A stretch of 64,000 nucleotides of DNA. Origin: Saccharina japonica (taxonomy: Eukaryota; Sar; Phaeophyceae; Laminariales; Laminariaceae). The stretch spans positions 558,001-622,000 of the forward strand of contig MEHQ01002595.1 of assembly GCA_008828725.1 (NCBI GenBank). Reading direction: 5' to 3'. Made by a program: the position numbers and the translations under genes. Positions 45,481 to 55,830 of this stretch are shown piece after piece; within the stretch, counting starts at the first letter, position 1, and every line of letters starts with the position of its first letter. The notes beneath the pieces are model-generated. The model worked only from the letters and a program-made list of their open reading frames with translations. It ran no database searches and had not been told where the DNA came from.

Positions 45481-48400
45481 GTATCGTCCCTCCCCACACA
45501 AACTTCGGCGCCGCCAGCTGTACTGTAGTAAATCGGCGACTGATGAAGCCACACTCATCGACTGCATCCGACCGAGTTTCCTCAGCAGCTGAGACTCTCT
45601 TGCGCGTAAAACCCGTGCTGCTACAGGCCGCTCCCTCACAGGTTCCCCAGCAAGGAATTCCTCCGCAGCAAGCTCTTCGCCTTGTGGCGTGAGTATTTCG
45701 ATTTCCGGGCCGTCAACGAGTTCGGCGAGGTCGTAGATGTGCAGAACTTGCCGAAGGACAAGCAGTACCTTCTCGCTCAGCTGCCGCACGGTGTGATGGT
45801 GAGCATACATCCACCTGTTAGTTACGTGTCTACTGCAACCAGGGAAGCACTGCTGTAAACAGGCTTGTTATTGTCGAACAAGCGTCTAACCTGGTCCAAC
45901 GTAGTGTATAATTAATCGGAACAAATGTCCGGGTCGTCAGGCGGTATGCATCGTAAGGCGGCACTGGAATGTCTTCTAGCGTTCGTACTGGGCAGGAACA
46001 GTTGCGTTTGGCGCAGCCTTTGGTGTACAGTTGTCGTTCTTGAAGCTCGCCGAAATCGCCCTTGACAAGTATTTTCGAATGCAAATGTTGGCCTGCTTCA
46101 GTTAGTCAGTCAATCATACCGTTGCCGTATCAAGCCCGCGCGCTGCTACGTTTACGTTCGTAGACAGTGTAGATACACGTATGGTTAGTCGTCAAATGGT
46201 CATATGGCCTCGCAGCAGAAGGAGTACGAGGACAGCTTCTGTCTGAAAAACCGACAGCTTTGAGTTTTGACGAGTGTTACCAGCAGGAGCATACAGTCTA
46301 CCCTACCGACGTACAGTAGTGCACCCTTGATTGAATTGAAGGCTCTGAGCAACACTGCAACCATGCCTTCATATCATGATAATGTCCATCTAATACAGAA
46401 ACCTCAAAGAAGAAGGCGTAAACCATTAGTCGTGTACTGTACATAGATAGGTTGATCCCGTATCGAAGGTTGTGCACCGTTTGCTCATTGAACGCACCGC
46501 ACCACTGCGCTGGTTTGTTTGTTCCCTCGCTTCGATCCCAACAACGCCTCAGCCTTTTGGAGCCATGCTGGGATCGTCGATGCTGCCCGACCTACTTCCA
46601 GGCCTATGGCCCGCGTCTGGAGTCGTCGCGTCGGCCCTGATGATTACACCTGTACTGCGGACTTTCATCAACTATCTCGGAGTTCGCAAGGCAGGGACCG
46701 CATCGATTCACCAGATGTTCGCTGACGGCTTTAAGGTACACATTCGAAGGGGGTTTCCAATAGCAGGCAGAAGGGGGGGGGGGGGGGGGGGGGGGGGCGG
46801 GATGACAGACCCACGCCAAGAAATCCGGTAGCGCCATGCCGGGTGAGATTGGGGGGGGGTGGCTAACCCTAAATCTAACTTCACCGCCATGAATCGATAT
46901 CTCCCATCGGGGCGTGTATACACATGCGAGGCACCCTATCGTAAGGATGACCAAAACCATGCCTGCTTGCGCGCACCGAAGTTGTGATTGCCTTCAGCTG
47001 AAAGTGTAGAGCGTGGGATACCCCCCTGGCTTCAGTCGTGCTTAAAACCCACACCCCCAATAGTCTCAAATGGTGTTGATGTTGCAGCACCATATGCCTT
47101 GCCCGATTACAGTAGTGTTTTGGGGTGCTGTGAATGGGCTAGAGAGGCTAAGACTGATCCCCACCACCGCTTTCGTGCGGAACTATGTTCGTCCGAGCAG
47201 GCCGTCGGTGTGGTGACAGGTGGCATCGCGGAGATGTACGTATCCCGCAAGGAGGAGGCGCTTGCCTGCCTCCGCAAAGGATTTGGGCACATCGCCATCA
47301 AGGCGAGGGCAAAGCATAAACCGTAGGGGCGGAAAGCCCAGTAGAACTGTCTTGTGTTGTGCCGTGATATTTCACTATTTTCAACCACAAAATTACCCCG
47401 GGAAACGTGTTATTAATAGTATTACACAATAGCGCATAGAGTACGCACCACTATCGTCTTTGGCTGCGTTCAATATTTAAAGCATGTATCCTTCGGGTCA
47501 TGGGTTGATTACCCCGGTGACGTTAGGTGTGTACCATACACACGTTCCCGGGATCAACAACGTTCGGGTCTTGGGTCAACCCGGAGCTGTACTACAGCTG
47601 TACTACAGCTGTACTATACGAACGTATTGTCCGCCAGTGAAACCGCAATCAATGGGGCCCATCGTTACGCTGTTGATCATTGGTTTGTTGAAATAACAAT
47701 CGCGCCAGTGGTTTAATGTGATTGTCCTCGTTTTGTTTTGGTTCGTCGCAGGGAGGTCACGACATCATCCCGGTCTACGTCTTCGGCGCTTCCCTCACGC
47801 ACAGCGTGGTCCCAGGGTTCAACAACTGGATCGGCAGGGCGCTGTCTCGCAAGGTGCAGCAGTATTAAGAGTGTACGATCTAGGACATAAACGCTTGGAC
47901 CAGCTCCATCAAGGCATGCCGATGTTGTTAGAAGCCATATGTAACGCAGCAGTGGCTGATGTGCACCGGCGGGCAAGCCGCACATGGCGGTAGGGTAGAC
48001 CTTTCGCGCCTCCACATTGTCATGTGTTCCAACATTGGGCGGGAAGTTACGAATCGAAACATAGTCGCTTCGTCACTTCGTGTTTCGAAGCATCGACTAC
48101 CACGCTTCCCTGGGTTTCCGTGGAGTACTTCAGTAGCCCCCACAGCACCTGCCGCAGAGGGCTGGAAGGTCCATGTATGTGCATCGATGTGCATCGAACA
48201 CACATTGTACTATAGGTATTGCTTGCAATCGGAAACCGTGTGGGATTACAGTAGTTTGTCGAGTTGTACTTTTGGGTCTTCGTTGAGCTGGTGAGCGTCG
48301 AGATGCGCGCAACACGCAACACGGGAAAGCCGTGACCGGCCAAGAGCATGAAAATAAAGCCCACGGACTCTGGCACAACCTATGCAAGCTCGCTATACAC

Positions 48401-49394
48401 CCATGGAGCCACGCAGCGTTGAACTATGGCCGAAACTTATCTGGGACTGACGCGCCGTATCGTTGATTGCCACCGTTCCGCCTCCTGTGTGTGTACCGAT
48501 TGCTGCGTGTCACGGTTCTATGTCAGTTCCAAGCGCCCATTATGATGTTCTGGGGAGCCTGGGGCTTCGTCCCTCACCGCCAGCAGCTCAAGATGGTCAT
48601 CGCGAGGTATGGTATTCTGCAGGGCGTATCGCCGTTCATGTTTTAGCTTATAGTTAATGCACATCCTGAACAGCCTCTACAGACGTGTGTTGTACGTGTG
48701 TTGTACATCTCCCAATGATCCAAAACCCCGCCCTGTTGCATGACTCCAGGGCAGGGTTTTGGATACATGGGAGGAGTGAAGGCGACAGGTACATGCTGTG
48801 TGCACATGTTAAGACAACTCTGCGCGCTAAAAATAGCCATGCCAACACTGCACTAGTGTGCTGCAGGTGTAGCTGGAGTACTGCAGGTGTAGAACGAGCG
48901 CGAAGTATGTGTTTGCAGACAGTTGACCAGCAGAGGAACGGAGCTTGCAAGAGCAGAACACCAGACGGGAGGCACTTACTGTATGTAGTGAGGAGAAACA
49001 AAATCTCACCCCGCACGTGTACAATCGTTTAGGGTGGTCTCGTTCCGTATGAGACTACTGTAGAAAAGAGCGCTCGGTGTATCCTTCAGTGTATCCTTCA
49101 GTGTATCACTTAGTGTATCGCTGGAATAGTCGAGTCGAAAGCGCGCAGTTTAAACAAGAAAAGCAACAAAACTAATGACGCTCCAAGTGCTACGTCTGCT
49201 TGCCTCGCCATTGGTCTGTCGTTTGTTTGTATACTTGTGTCCTTATTAGGCCGATCGGCGTGAAGAAGCAGGCCGAGGGCGCTACCAACGAAGACGCCCT
49301 GGCGGTCTGCAGCGAGGTCCAGGACTCGGTCGTCGACATCTACGACCGCCAGAAGCCGTTCTGGGAGGTCCGCCCGATCTCGTTCGACAAGTAG
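38110..49394 (+). CDS. DGAT2-family acyltransferase, multi-exon
   Basis: DGAT2-family enzymes transfer an acyl group from acyl-CoA, typically to diacylglycerol to make triacylglycerol, at the ER or lipid droplet. Exons by eye: one of several 45-nt first exons; 41338-41522 (two hydrophobic stretches, FMFLFADVYIGSWVW and FVATALFTLFNIIFM, the usual N-terminal membrane hairpin); 45642-45798 (LFALWREYFDF and QLPHGVM, the PHG box, where HPHG is commoner); 46553-46735 (FGAMLGSSMLPDLLPG); 47201-47302 (VVTGGIAEMY, the GG-x2-E box, then RKGFGHIAIK); 47752-47853 (DIIPVYVFGASL); 48527-48606 (MMFWGAWGFVPHRQQ); 49250-49394, stop at 49392. All junction phases agree and the sum is about 330 residues, normal for the family. 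The later exons are secure; the first two and the substrate are inferred. Confidence 0.85.
38282..38533 (+). mobile_element. MITE family A, copy 12
   Basis: GACGCGTGCTACGGTAGAGG to CTATCGTAGCATGTGTC, with near-duplicate flanks CTGA/CCGA. It lies between first-exon copies of the acyltransferase gene. Confidence 0.9.
39185..39330 (-). repeat. Partial inverted copy of the leader block
   Basis: The reverse complement matches the segment upstream of the microexon at 37905 (CGAGGCCTGGCGCGATATAA, then CGGTGTCGAGAGGATAAGCG), but it ends before the ATG. Confidence 0.75.
39409..39453 (-). pseudogene. Antisense microexon copy e
   Basis: 45 nt, ATG to GTGAGC donor on the minus strand (MTCLRRRIAVSLVWV). 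Phase and length match the sense copies, but it points away from the acyltransferase body. Confidence 0.5.
39551..39600 (+). pseudogene. Microexon copy f, 50 nt, out of phase
   Basis: Begins ATG within the conserved RPYETMSY context and ends at a GG|GTGAGC donor, but is 50 nt long, so splicing to 41338 would shift the frame. Confidence 0.5.
39757..39801 (-). pseudogene. Antisense microexon copy g
   Basis: 45 nt on the minus strand with an intact ATG and GTGAGC donor. Inverted partner of the copy at 40126-40170. Confidence 0.5.
40126..40170 (+). CDS. Candidate alternative first exon (copy g') of the DGAT2-like gene
   Basis: Encodes MSYFRRLMAVTSLFA and ends at GCG|GTGAGC, phase 0. It differs from copy c by a single residue (A to T). 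Of the two copies with the MSYFRR form it is the nearer to the next exon (41338), making it a strong candidate for the expressed one. Confidence 0.5.
40327..40376 (-). pseudogene. Antisense microexon copy f', 50 nt
   Basis: Inverted partner of copy f in the right palindrome arm. Same 50-nt length, out of phase. Confidence 0.45.
40470..40514 (+). CDS. Candidate alternative first exon (copy e') of the DGAT2-like gene
   Basis: Encodes MTYLRRRMAVSLVWV, a diverged version with the same 45-nt length, the same ATG position and the same GTG|GTGAGC donor. The preceding residues FEK align with YET of the other copies, but an in-frame stop lies shortly upstream, which favours this ATG as the start. It is the copy closest to the 41338 acceptor. 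Confidence 0.45.
40615..41330. other. Probable intron region; no confirmed exon
   Basis: An open frame at 40807-41283 contains GRGQCMQQNGSRTPCRYTLG and TQALLTWLTKGTVNDDGYTV and meets an AAG|GTACGG donor, so an extra exon is conceivable. A hydrophobic trace (GILCFLATIFVYSFV) lies near 40680-40720. Neither is needed for a full-length acyltransferase. Confidence 0.3.
41805..42108 (-). mobile_element. Element B-310, copy 3 (inside a large intron)
   Basis: Reverse complement of the copies at 10151 and 16201, with CGTTGGCACACC, CTGGGACCCTAAATAGCCAG and CTAGCCAACGAAGACTGACG in order. Confidence 0.8.
42511..43760. repeat. 625-bp higher-order tandem duplication
   Basis: Two near-identical 625-base units (42511-43135 and 43136-43760) inside the putative large intron. 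Each contains three diverged subunits built on a GC-rich foldback: GGCGCGACTTCCCGCC, GGCGGGACTACCCGCC and GGCGGGGTTCCCCGCC, each preceded by an ACACGACG/ACGTGAGG/ACGTGACG box and a GTGTGTGGGTG-like spacer. Confidence 0.92.
44347..44589 (+). mobile_element. Element C, copy 2 (inside a large intron)
   Basis: Collinear with 15624-15873: GGAGGAGTCGAATGGTACGG, GACTGTAGGCGGTAATAGTT, GGCGAGATGCATAGG and AAGATAATCAATAAA. Confidence 0.75.
44610..45390. repeat. GTAAC/GTTAC inverted-motif degenerate array
   Basis: Repeated TAACATTATGTTA-like palindromes and half-sites (GTAACGTAGTG, TTACGTTACCACGTTACC) at irregular spacing, fading by about 45390. Non-coding. Confidence 0.8.
47303..47751 (+). other. GC-AG intron in the acyltransferase gene
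   Basis: The conserved RKGFGHIAIK segment ends at AAG 47300-47302 followed by GCGAGG, not GT. The next exon starts after TCGTCGCAG at 47752 and continues the conserved order with HDIIPVYVFG. The splice is in phase and gives the expected family spacing, and no nearby GT donor keeps the frame. Confidence 0.7.
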
Positions 49395-49620
49395 ATGGCA
49401 GCTACCTGTCGGTTTACGGAAGCTCTCCTGCGGGAGCCGGGTCCCGGTCGTGTTCGAGAGGTAGATGGCAACTACCTATCGAACCATCGGAGGTCTTCCG
49501 GGAATCAGGACCGGTGGGGTTCGAGAGGTAGATGGCAACTGCCTCTCGGACCTCCGAAGCCCTCCTGGGAGCCAGGCCCGGTCGGGCTCGAGAAGTATAT
49601 GGCAACTACTGATCGAGCCT
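49383..49620 (+). ncRNA. Four tandem hairpins at the 3' end of the acyltransferase mRNA
   Basis: Four stem-loops at a 67-70 base period, each with loop ATGGCAA or ATGGCAG. The 5'/3' stem arms are 49383-49394/49402-49413, 49452-49464/49472-49484, 49518-49531/49539-49552 and 49584-49598/49606-49620. The stop codon TAG (49392-49394) forms the top of the first stem. Stem three pairs over 14 positions with only G-U exceptions. Paired positions change together between copies (for example G-C versus C-G, T-A versus C-G, G-C versus A-T). Likely transcribed as 3' UTR. Confidence 0.7.
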
Positions 49621-49814
49621 GTGGCTTCAGTCGAAGATCGCCGTCACCCAACTCGCTCCGTGGAGGCCAAGCTTCAACGACGACGCGTGGAGACTGTCCG
49701 ACAACCAGCTCTACGCAAAGGCCCTACTGGTATGGGCAGGGGCTGTCCTGCCTATAGCTCCCTGTTCTACCTCTACCGGCGAAAAGGAGGAGCACCCTAT
49801 GACCAACACGCCTT

Positions 49815-50370
49815 CCTACGCCTGCGCGACTCCAGCAATGGACGCAAAGGCACAAAAAAAAACCCTGGTATTTCTAAATACCACCCAAAAACAAAAAGAA
49901 ACATGTGCAGGGATCTGCCTTCCTATGCTCGCGCGATTCCAGAAATGGACGTAAAATTACCAAATAAAAACCTGGTATTTCGAAACACCACCCCAGAACA
50001 AAATAAACATATGCAGGGATCTGCCTTTCTATGCTTGCGCGACTCCAGCAATGGACGCAAAGGCACAAACAAAAAACCTGGTATTTCGAAATACCACCCG
50101 AGAACAAAAGAAACATGTGCAGATATCTGCCTTCCTTTCTGTGCCTGCGCGACTCCAGCAATGGACGAAAAGGCACAAACAAAACACATGGTATTTCTAA
50201 AACAAATAGGAATACCATGTGTTTTGTTTGTGCCTTTTCGTCCATTGCTGGAGTCACGCACGCATAGAAAGAAAGACAGATCTCTGCACATGTTGCTTTT
50301 GTTCTTGGGTGGTATTTCGAAATACCTGGTTTTAATGAAGAAACAAGTGCAGCATTCTGCGGCATGCACC
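49815..50370. repeat. About 107-bp tandem array ending in an inverted unit
   Basis: Units start GCGCGACTCCAGCAATGGAC at 49824, 49931, 50037 and 50147. A fifth, inverted unit covers about 50212-50345. Each unit has a perfect 16-base palindrome of the type GGTATTTCGAAATACC. Open frames run through it on both strands (49465-50391 plus, 49874-50695 minus), but the unit length is not a multiple of three. Confidence 0.88.
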
Positions 50371-50389
50371 CATCGCATTCATGTGTTAT

Positions 50390-51090
50390 GACGCGGTTAA
50401 CACGTGTGACATCTCGTGCCACCACGACACCCGCCACCGCGTTTGGTACCTCGCCGGTCGACCGCCTTAGATTTCGAGTAGCCGATATCTGAACGGAATT
50501 TGATGGTTCTGATATAGTTGTCAGGGTTAGCCTCAAAATCATCAGACCATGACATGAGGCAGCTGCTGGTGTAGCGGTCGCAGCAGCCCTTGAAGGTCTA
50601 CCCGTATGGTCCTCTCTCTGCAACCTCATTGCGGTATAGATTATTCGGTCGTTGCACCTACAGTACGAATAATTCCTGTTGATTTGTGATGCCAAACTTG
50701 TTTGGCTACGTTTTGTGATCCTATTGACGTATTATTACCTTTATTTCGTAGTCTGGACAGCTCGTTTCCAGCGAACTTTCAACCTTGACATACCAACTAT
50801 CGTGTGACCAGTAGTAGCTATTAAGGTACCGCACCTGACGGTTCCTGCGGCGCGTTTAGTTGTATGTGTTACTCTGCTTGGACAATGGTTTAGCTCGACG
50901 CTTGTTCTCGGCCGCGTACTGCAATCGTCGGACCTTTCAAGTAGCCTTACTCGATGGGTACATGTTCACGTGTATATGTATATATCAATATCAACTAACT
51001 CCGAGTGCCTGGAAGCGGGCTGTGCAGCGCTGTACCCTAGAACCGTGTTAAGGTACTCCTATGGATGTGCCCACTTCCTCCCTCTACTGT
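50390..51090. other. No recognised gene
   Basis: No convincing coding, repeat or RNA signal was seen. Confidence 0.4.
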
Positions 51091-51092
51091 TA

Positions 51093-51148
51093 CACGCATA
51101 CATACATGCATACATACATACATACATACATACATACATACATACATA
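51093..51148. repeat. CATA microsatellite
   Basis: About 14 units of CATA/CATG. Confidence 0.95.
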
Positions 51149-51520
51149 AATACGTCCATACCAAGGTAGGGCTGTATAGTTTCGGCTGATGTCACCGTCC
51201 AATCCACGATAACGTCGGTGCAGTGTTTGCAGCCCCAATGCATCACCACTGTCGATCGTATCTGTAAGTGTGCCCTGTCGATACCGTCCCTATTATATGT
51301 AGTTGTACGGTCTCCTACCCCCCCCCCCCCGCCATTTTCTAGTTCATTTTTCTTATCTAAATCTTATGAGTATTGTGCGTCTTATCGCAAGCGGCACGTC
51401 GTCTCCCTGAACTATTAATAGTTGTATAGACGAGTGTCAATGAACAAGCCACTGTCCAAATATATTCCGCAGGGTGTATAATATGTATGTTGTTCGTTTG
51501 GTTCGACTCCACGTCAATTT

Positions 51521-51765
51521 AATAGAACCACGGGCGGTACCCCGCCTGTTTCCGTCCCTCTACACACTTCTATGGGTCAACACGTTATCGAACGTTTTGT
51601 CCCCTGCGTTTGTTAGGAAACATGGTGTTGATTGCAGTCAGCATAATAGAACCACGGGCGGTACCCCGCCTGTTTCCGTCCCTCTACATACTTGTATGGG
51701 TCAACACGTTATCGAACGTTTTGTCCCCTGCGTTTGTTGGGAAACATGGTGTTGATTGCGCCGCC
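51521..51765. repeat. 124-bp direct repeat, two units
   Basis: AATAGAACCACGGGCGGTAC ... GGAAACATGGTGTTGATTGC occurs at 51521 and 51645, with a GGCGG/CCGCC foldback in each unit. High identity indicates a recent duplication. Confidence 0.9.
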
Positions 51766-51769
51766 TCGA

Positions 51770-52837
51770 CACCTCCCCCTCCATGTCAAACCTGTAGCGG
51801 CATTGACAGCCAACCTCGCCACCACCACCTGCACCTACCTACCTCCGTCGAAGGGACTAACTATTGTTTACAGCCTTCCTCTCACAATTTCGATGAAGCC
51901 CCGTCTTCCTGAAGGCACTCCCGACAGCAAATAAAAAACGCATGTCGTCCACCCTCCCGCCTCACACGAGTTCCTCGAGGGAAGTGGCTTGAAAGGCAGT
52001 GGCGGTGGGCTTCTAAACTTCCCCGGAATCTCCAAAACAAAACCTGCAATAATACGCACATATTAGCCCCCCCCCCTCTTTCAGTCCCTTAGTGGAAATA
52101 ATTTGAAGTCATTGGACGCACTCACTCACACCAGCTCACTTCTTCCCCATGGAATACGTCTGGAGCGCCTTGGAAGATGACCTCCATCTGCCCTCACTTT
52201 CCAATTCGCTGGGTTGCAAAAATAAAAATATGTTGAAAGCCCATCCCCCACTTTCCTTCGATGGAAATTGGTGGCGGCATTGAGTGCCTTGTGCCTTCCC
52301 CCTCCCCTCCCCCTCCTTGGGCTTGGCTCGATACCAATATGCCAAGGGTAGCAGCGACAGCCCCCGCTCCTCATTTGTATAGGAGAAGGGATTGACGACT
52401 GTAACGACCCCTCCCTCCCTCCAACCCCTTTGTGCTCCGTCTGGAAAGGGATGCGTGGTCAATGGTCGAATGACTAAGGCAAGCAACAAATGGGTACGCC
52501 CCCCCCCCCCCCCCTCCAACCCCTTTTACTCCCGCCAATGATCGTATTGCCACTACATCTAATGTCTCCCCACCCTTCTCCATTTGCATCAAGGGCAACA
52601 CACCAACTGGGACATAGAGCACCCACACGCATCCCGAACCCTTCCCTCGCCTTTGCTCCATAATGATAGGACGAATTTGTTTACAGTGTGTTAGCGGCCG
52701 CCCTCCCATGTCCCTTCTTAAGGACACTGCTTGCTGTGTTCATAACAATAAAACCATATATATATATATATATCACCGCACAACGCCCCCCTACTCCTGT
52801 ATCTATATTATCTATATTATCTTTATTACGTATACTG
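51770..52837. other. No recognised gene; C-rich and AT microsatellite tracts
   Basis: Contains C runs (about 52069-52076, 52500-52514), a (TA) run near 52757 and ATCTATATT repeats near 52800. No coding signal recognised. Confidence 0.4.
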
Positions 52838-53113
52838 GACGCATGTCACGATAGAGGTAGCACGTTTTGGCTGGTTTTGTTTGTGGAAGACGCAGCTCCT
52901 TAACCTCCAGTCGTCTGTTTTCAATTACCGTGTTGAAATGGTTTTCATTATTTTCATTCTCTAATTACGCCACGGGATCGTTCATCAGGCACCTACTGTA
53001 GCCCTTCTGTTTCCCTTCAAAATCAGATTTTGGGTGAGAGAGGTATAGAGCTGCTCAGGGGACCACGCTCAGATAATGGCCTGTATGCAGGTGCACCTCC
53101 ACCGTAGCGTGCG
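52838..53113 (+). mobile_element. MITE family A, copy 13
   Basis: GACGCATGTCACGATAGAGG to CTCCACCGTAGCGTGCGCC, with the usual CTCCTTAACC and CCCTTCAAAATCAGATTTTG landmarks. Confidence 0.85.
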
Positions 53114-53694
53114 CCATTGGAAGTGTTGGAAGTGTTGTGTGAGACCCGCTCAACTATCACCCTGCATCTCCCCCCCCCCCCCCCCGACAGCCGCTTCAAC
53201 ATTCCACCACGGCAATGTGTTGTTGACATTGTCAGCCCCCCCAACCCCCTTACAAGCCATCGCAACCCACTCCCCTTGACGAAATGAAATGCTTAGAACG
53301 GCCTTGGCGCCCCTCGCGTCATCGCCGTCGACGAGATAATTTTTAACAACGTGGAGAACAACCCGCTGCGCCCCCCCCACCGCGCGCCTCGACTCCCCCC
53401 TTTGACGATGTTTCGCCGTCATTTACAAACCCCCCAATTATCATTACCGCTCAAGGGGAAACGTGTAAGGAGATTGCCGTACTCTGTCGCGCCCCGCCTT
53501 TTGATCCCTCCCCTTACTATACACTCCGTCGTAAGGATAAAAATATGTGGAATCCTCGTGTCTGCTAATTCGAGGCTCTGTACCCCTCTAAGGGGCGACA
53601 TGCTATCAGCATTTGAACTCCCCAGACCACATATCTCTTCGTGTTCTGTGTCGGGTCCCAAACTACTGTAGGTAAAATACCATGTAACCCATTC
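53114..53694. other. No recognised gene
   Basis: A C run at about 53171-53185 and a short plus-strand ORF (53351-53671) without a recognised domain. Confidence 0.4.
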
Positions 53695-53892
53695 GGCCTT
53701 AATGACTAAACGCCTTAATGACTAAACGCCTTAATGACTAAACGCCTTAATGACTAAACGCCTTCATGACTAAACGCCTTCATGACTAAACGCCTTCATG
53801 ACTAAACGCCTTAATGACTAAACGCCTTAATGACTAAACGCCTTAATGAGTAAACGCCTTAATGAGTAAACGCCTTAATGAGTACAGTAAAT
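53695..53892. repeat. 16-bp tandem repeat
   Basis: About twelve units of CGCCTTAATGACTAAA with few variants (CTTCATGACTAAACGC, GAGTAAACGC). The units abut with no spacers, so this is not a CRISPR array. Confidence 0.95.
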
Positions 53893-54598
53893 CAGACACA
53901 AGCTACGACAGAGGTAGCACGTTTTGGCGGAATTTGTCTCTGAATGGTCGATCGGGCCTTAACCCGAAATTGCCGGATTTTCAGTCTTGTGTTGCAATAT
54001 TTTTCATGGTTCAGTTAAATAATGGGATTGTTCGTCAAAATGGGGGGGGGGGGGGGGTACAAAAAAAAAAATGCTGTAGTCGAATGGAGATTGCGGGCGT
54101 GTAGTTCAGTTTTGGACACGCATAACATGCTGTAGGGGGCGAAGCGGCAGAAACAAAAGCACACATTCCTGGCTTGGATGGCCAAAGCAGAGACTACCTC
54201 ACGTCTACCCGTGCTCGTCACAGGACCTCGTGATTGCTCGTGCCGACGAGGGGATGCTGACCTACACGCGATGCCTTTCTCGGAAAGACTGCGTGCAGGG
54301 CCTTCCATCCCCAAAACCAAACTTGCTCTATCCCAGTTCCCGATACAGACATGCCTCATTCTCTCTTCCTATAAACCCTTCTTTGTCGGTTACTTCGTTC
54401 GCGGAGGCCGTTACTTCGTCCACGGACAAAACTACCCTTTTAGTTTTAGGGTGAGGTATATAGAGCTCCTATACTATAATCAAGATAATCAAGATAATCA
54501 AGTGACCACCTCCCCCAGAAAAAAATGGAAGCCCCTCTACCCTACTATTACTAGTATGAATACTATTAGTACTATTAGTAGTATTAGTAGCGTGCGTC
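53893..54598 (+). mobile_element. MITE family A, copy 14, interrupted
   Basis: The left part to about 54038 keeps CTACGACAGAGGTAGC and CCTTAACCCGAAATTGCCGG. The right part from about 54436 keeps TTTAGGGTGAGGTATATAGA and ends AGCGTGCGTC, with private AATCAAGAT and ACTATTAGT expansions. The middle (54039-54435), starting with a 15-base G run, is unrelated sequence with no recognised content. Confidence 0.75.
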
Positions 54599-54599
54599 G

Positions 54600-55120
54600 T
54601 CACTTGAAATTATAATGAAATATCTGTTTCCGTGTGCAATGCTGTTCCAACTGGGTTAATCGGCAAAATCAGCCGCCTGCCTGTGCTCAGTAGTGGTAGC
54701 AAGGTGTCAAATTAATTGAACCTCGACGCCTAATTGACATGTTCCGTGTTTACTAGCGGGCGCCCGCCGCTGTTTATTCAGCATGTGTGCAGTGTTCGCG
54801 TTGAGCCGTTCTTTCTCCAGTGGGAATCACGGTTTAAGATACCGGTGTGTCAGTAGGCCTGTTTGCTTTCTCGTAGGTCCGAAATTGTCTGGGACAGACC
54901 GCCGGAAAGCGCGAGAGCGTGAGTTACCAACATTTGACGAGCAGTGGAAACGCTAATTCAATGCTGAACCCTATGATATGCGCGAATTCGTTCTTCGTCA
55001 GCAACGTCCAAAATAAACGCGAATAGAGTCGTTCTCCAAGGCGAGGACGTTCATCCCCCCGACCTTGTAAAGTGTTACCGGCTTTCTCAATGCAAAATAA
55101 AACTAATCGATCGATCGAAG
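54600..55120. other. No recognised gene
   Basis: Nothing identified. Confidence 0.4.
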
Positions 55121-55202
55121 ATTTGTCGTCGGTAACTGTGGGCGAGTCGTCGGTATTGATAGGTGATTCGTCGGTGAATGATGGGTGACTCGTCGGAGCC
55201 GG
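55120..55202. repeat. About 24-bp GTCGTCGGT repeat
   Basis: Four degenerate units of GAGTCGTCGGTATTGATAGG type. Confidence 0.7.
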
Positions 55203-55689
55203 TCGCAGCAGTTGTTGCAGAGGAGTGCACTGCGGAGTTTCGGATAAAATTCGGAACAGACACACCGCGGCAGCAAGGGGTAAATATATCAGTCTGGAGA
55301 GTGGTCTCTAATGCTCCCATGTGTGCGTATCGTGTGCCGTCTGGTGTACACATGGCTCACTTCTGTATAACGAACAGAGAAGCACAAGTGCCGGCATATT
55401 GGACACATACGGCATTAAAAAAAATCAATTCGGTCACGATTCTGCGTTTAATCGCATGCTTTGCTTGTTTCCTAACATTCTTTGTACCTACCAGGTGTAT
55501 ATACGGCGGCCAATGGCACCCTTGGGCGTAATGCAATGTTTTGTGCTGAGACTCTCGCACGTTATATATTTCGACAGTTCTCGACTGGATCAAGGCGACG
55601 TGTAGTGTCCAGGGTGTGCGGCATGGCCTAGCGTGGGGAACCGCACACGTCCTAGTTACCGGGGTACCGGATACCTGGTATTTAGTATG
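55203..55689. other. No recognised gene
   Basis: Overlapping open frames (55178-55605 plus) show no domain. Confidence 0.4.
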
Positions 55690-55830
55690 CCCCCGGTGCC
55701 TACACAAGCTCTACGCAAGTGCCACACAAGCCCCGCACATGCCCTACGACAAGCCCGACAGAAGTCCCGCACAAGGCCTACACAAGGAAAGCAACACGTC
55801 GAAAGGCGTACCACGGTACGGGTAGTAGCG
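55690..55830. repeat. About 12-bp CACAAGGCCTAC-like degenerate repeat
   Basis: Units such as CTACACAAGCTC, CCACACAAGCCC and CACAAGGCCTACACAAGG at about 12-base spacing, similar in architecture to the array at 1-740. Confidence 0.7.

Noticed and set aside
45178-45810. 210-codon minus ORF overlapping a DGAT2 exon
   Set aside because: Shadow of the plus-strand exon plus a (TA) microsatellite; the plus reading has conserved family motifs.
49395-50391. Coding region of 120-308 codons after the acyltransferase stop
   Set aside because: It runs through hairpin units of 67-70 bases and tandem units of 106-110 bases, which rotate the frame; equally long frames exist on the minus strand.
53695-53892. 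CRISPR-like regular repeats
   Set aside because: Sixteen-base units are contiguous with no spacers, in a eukaryotic context; an ordinary minisatellite.
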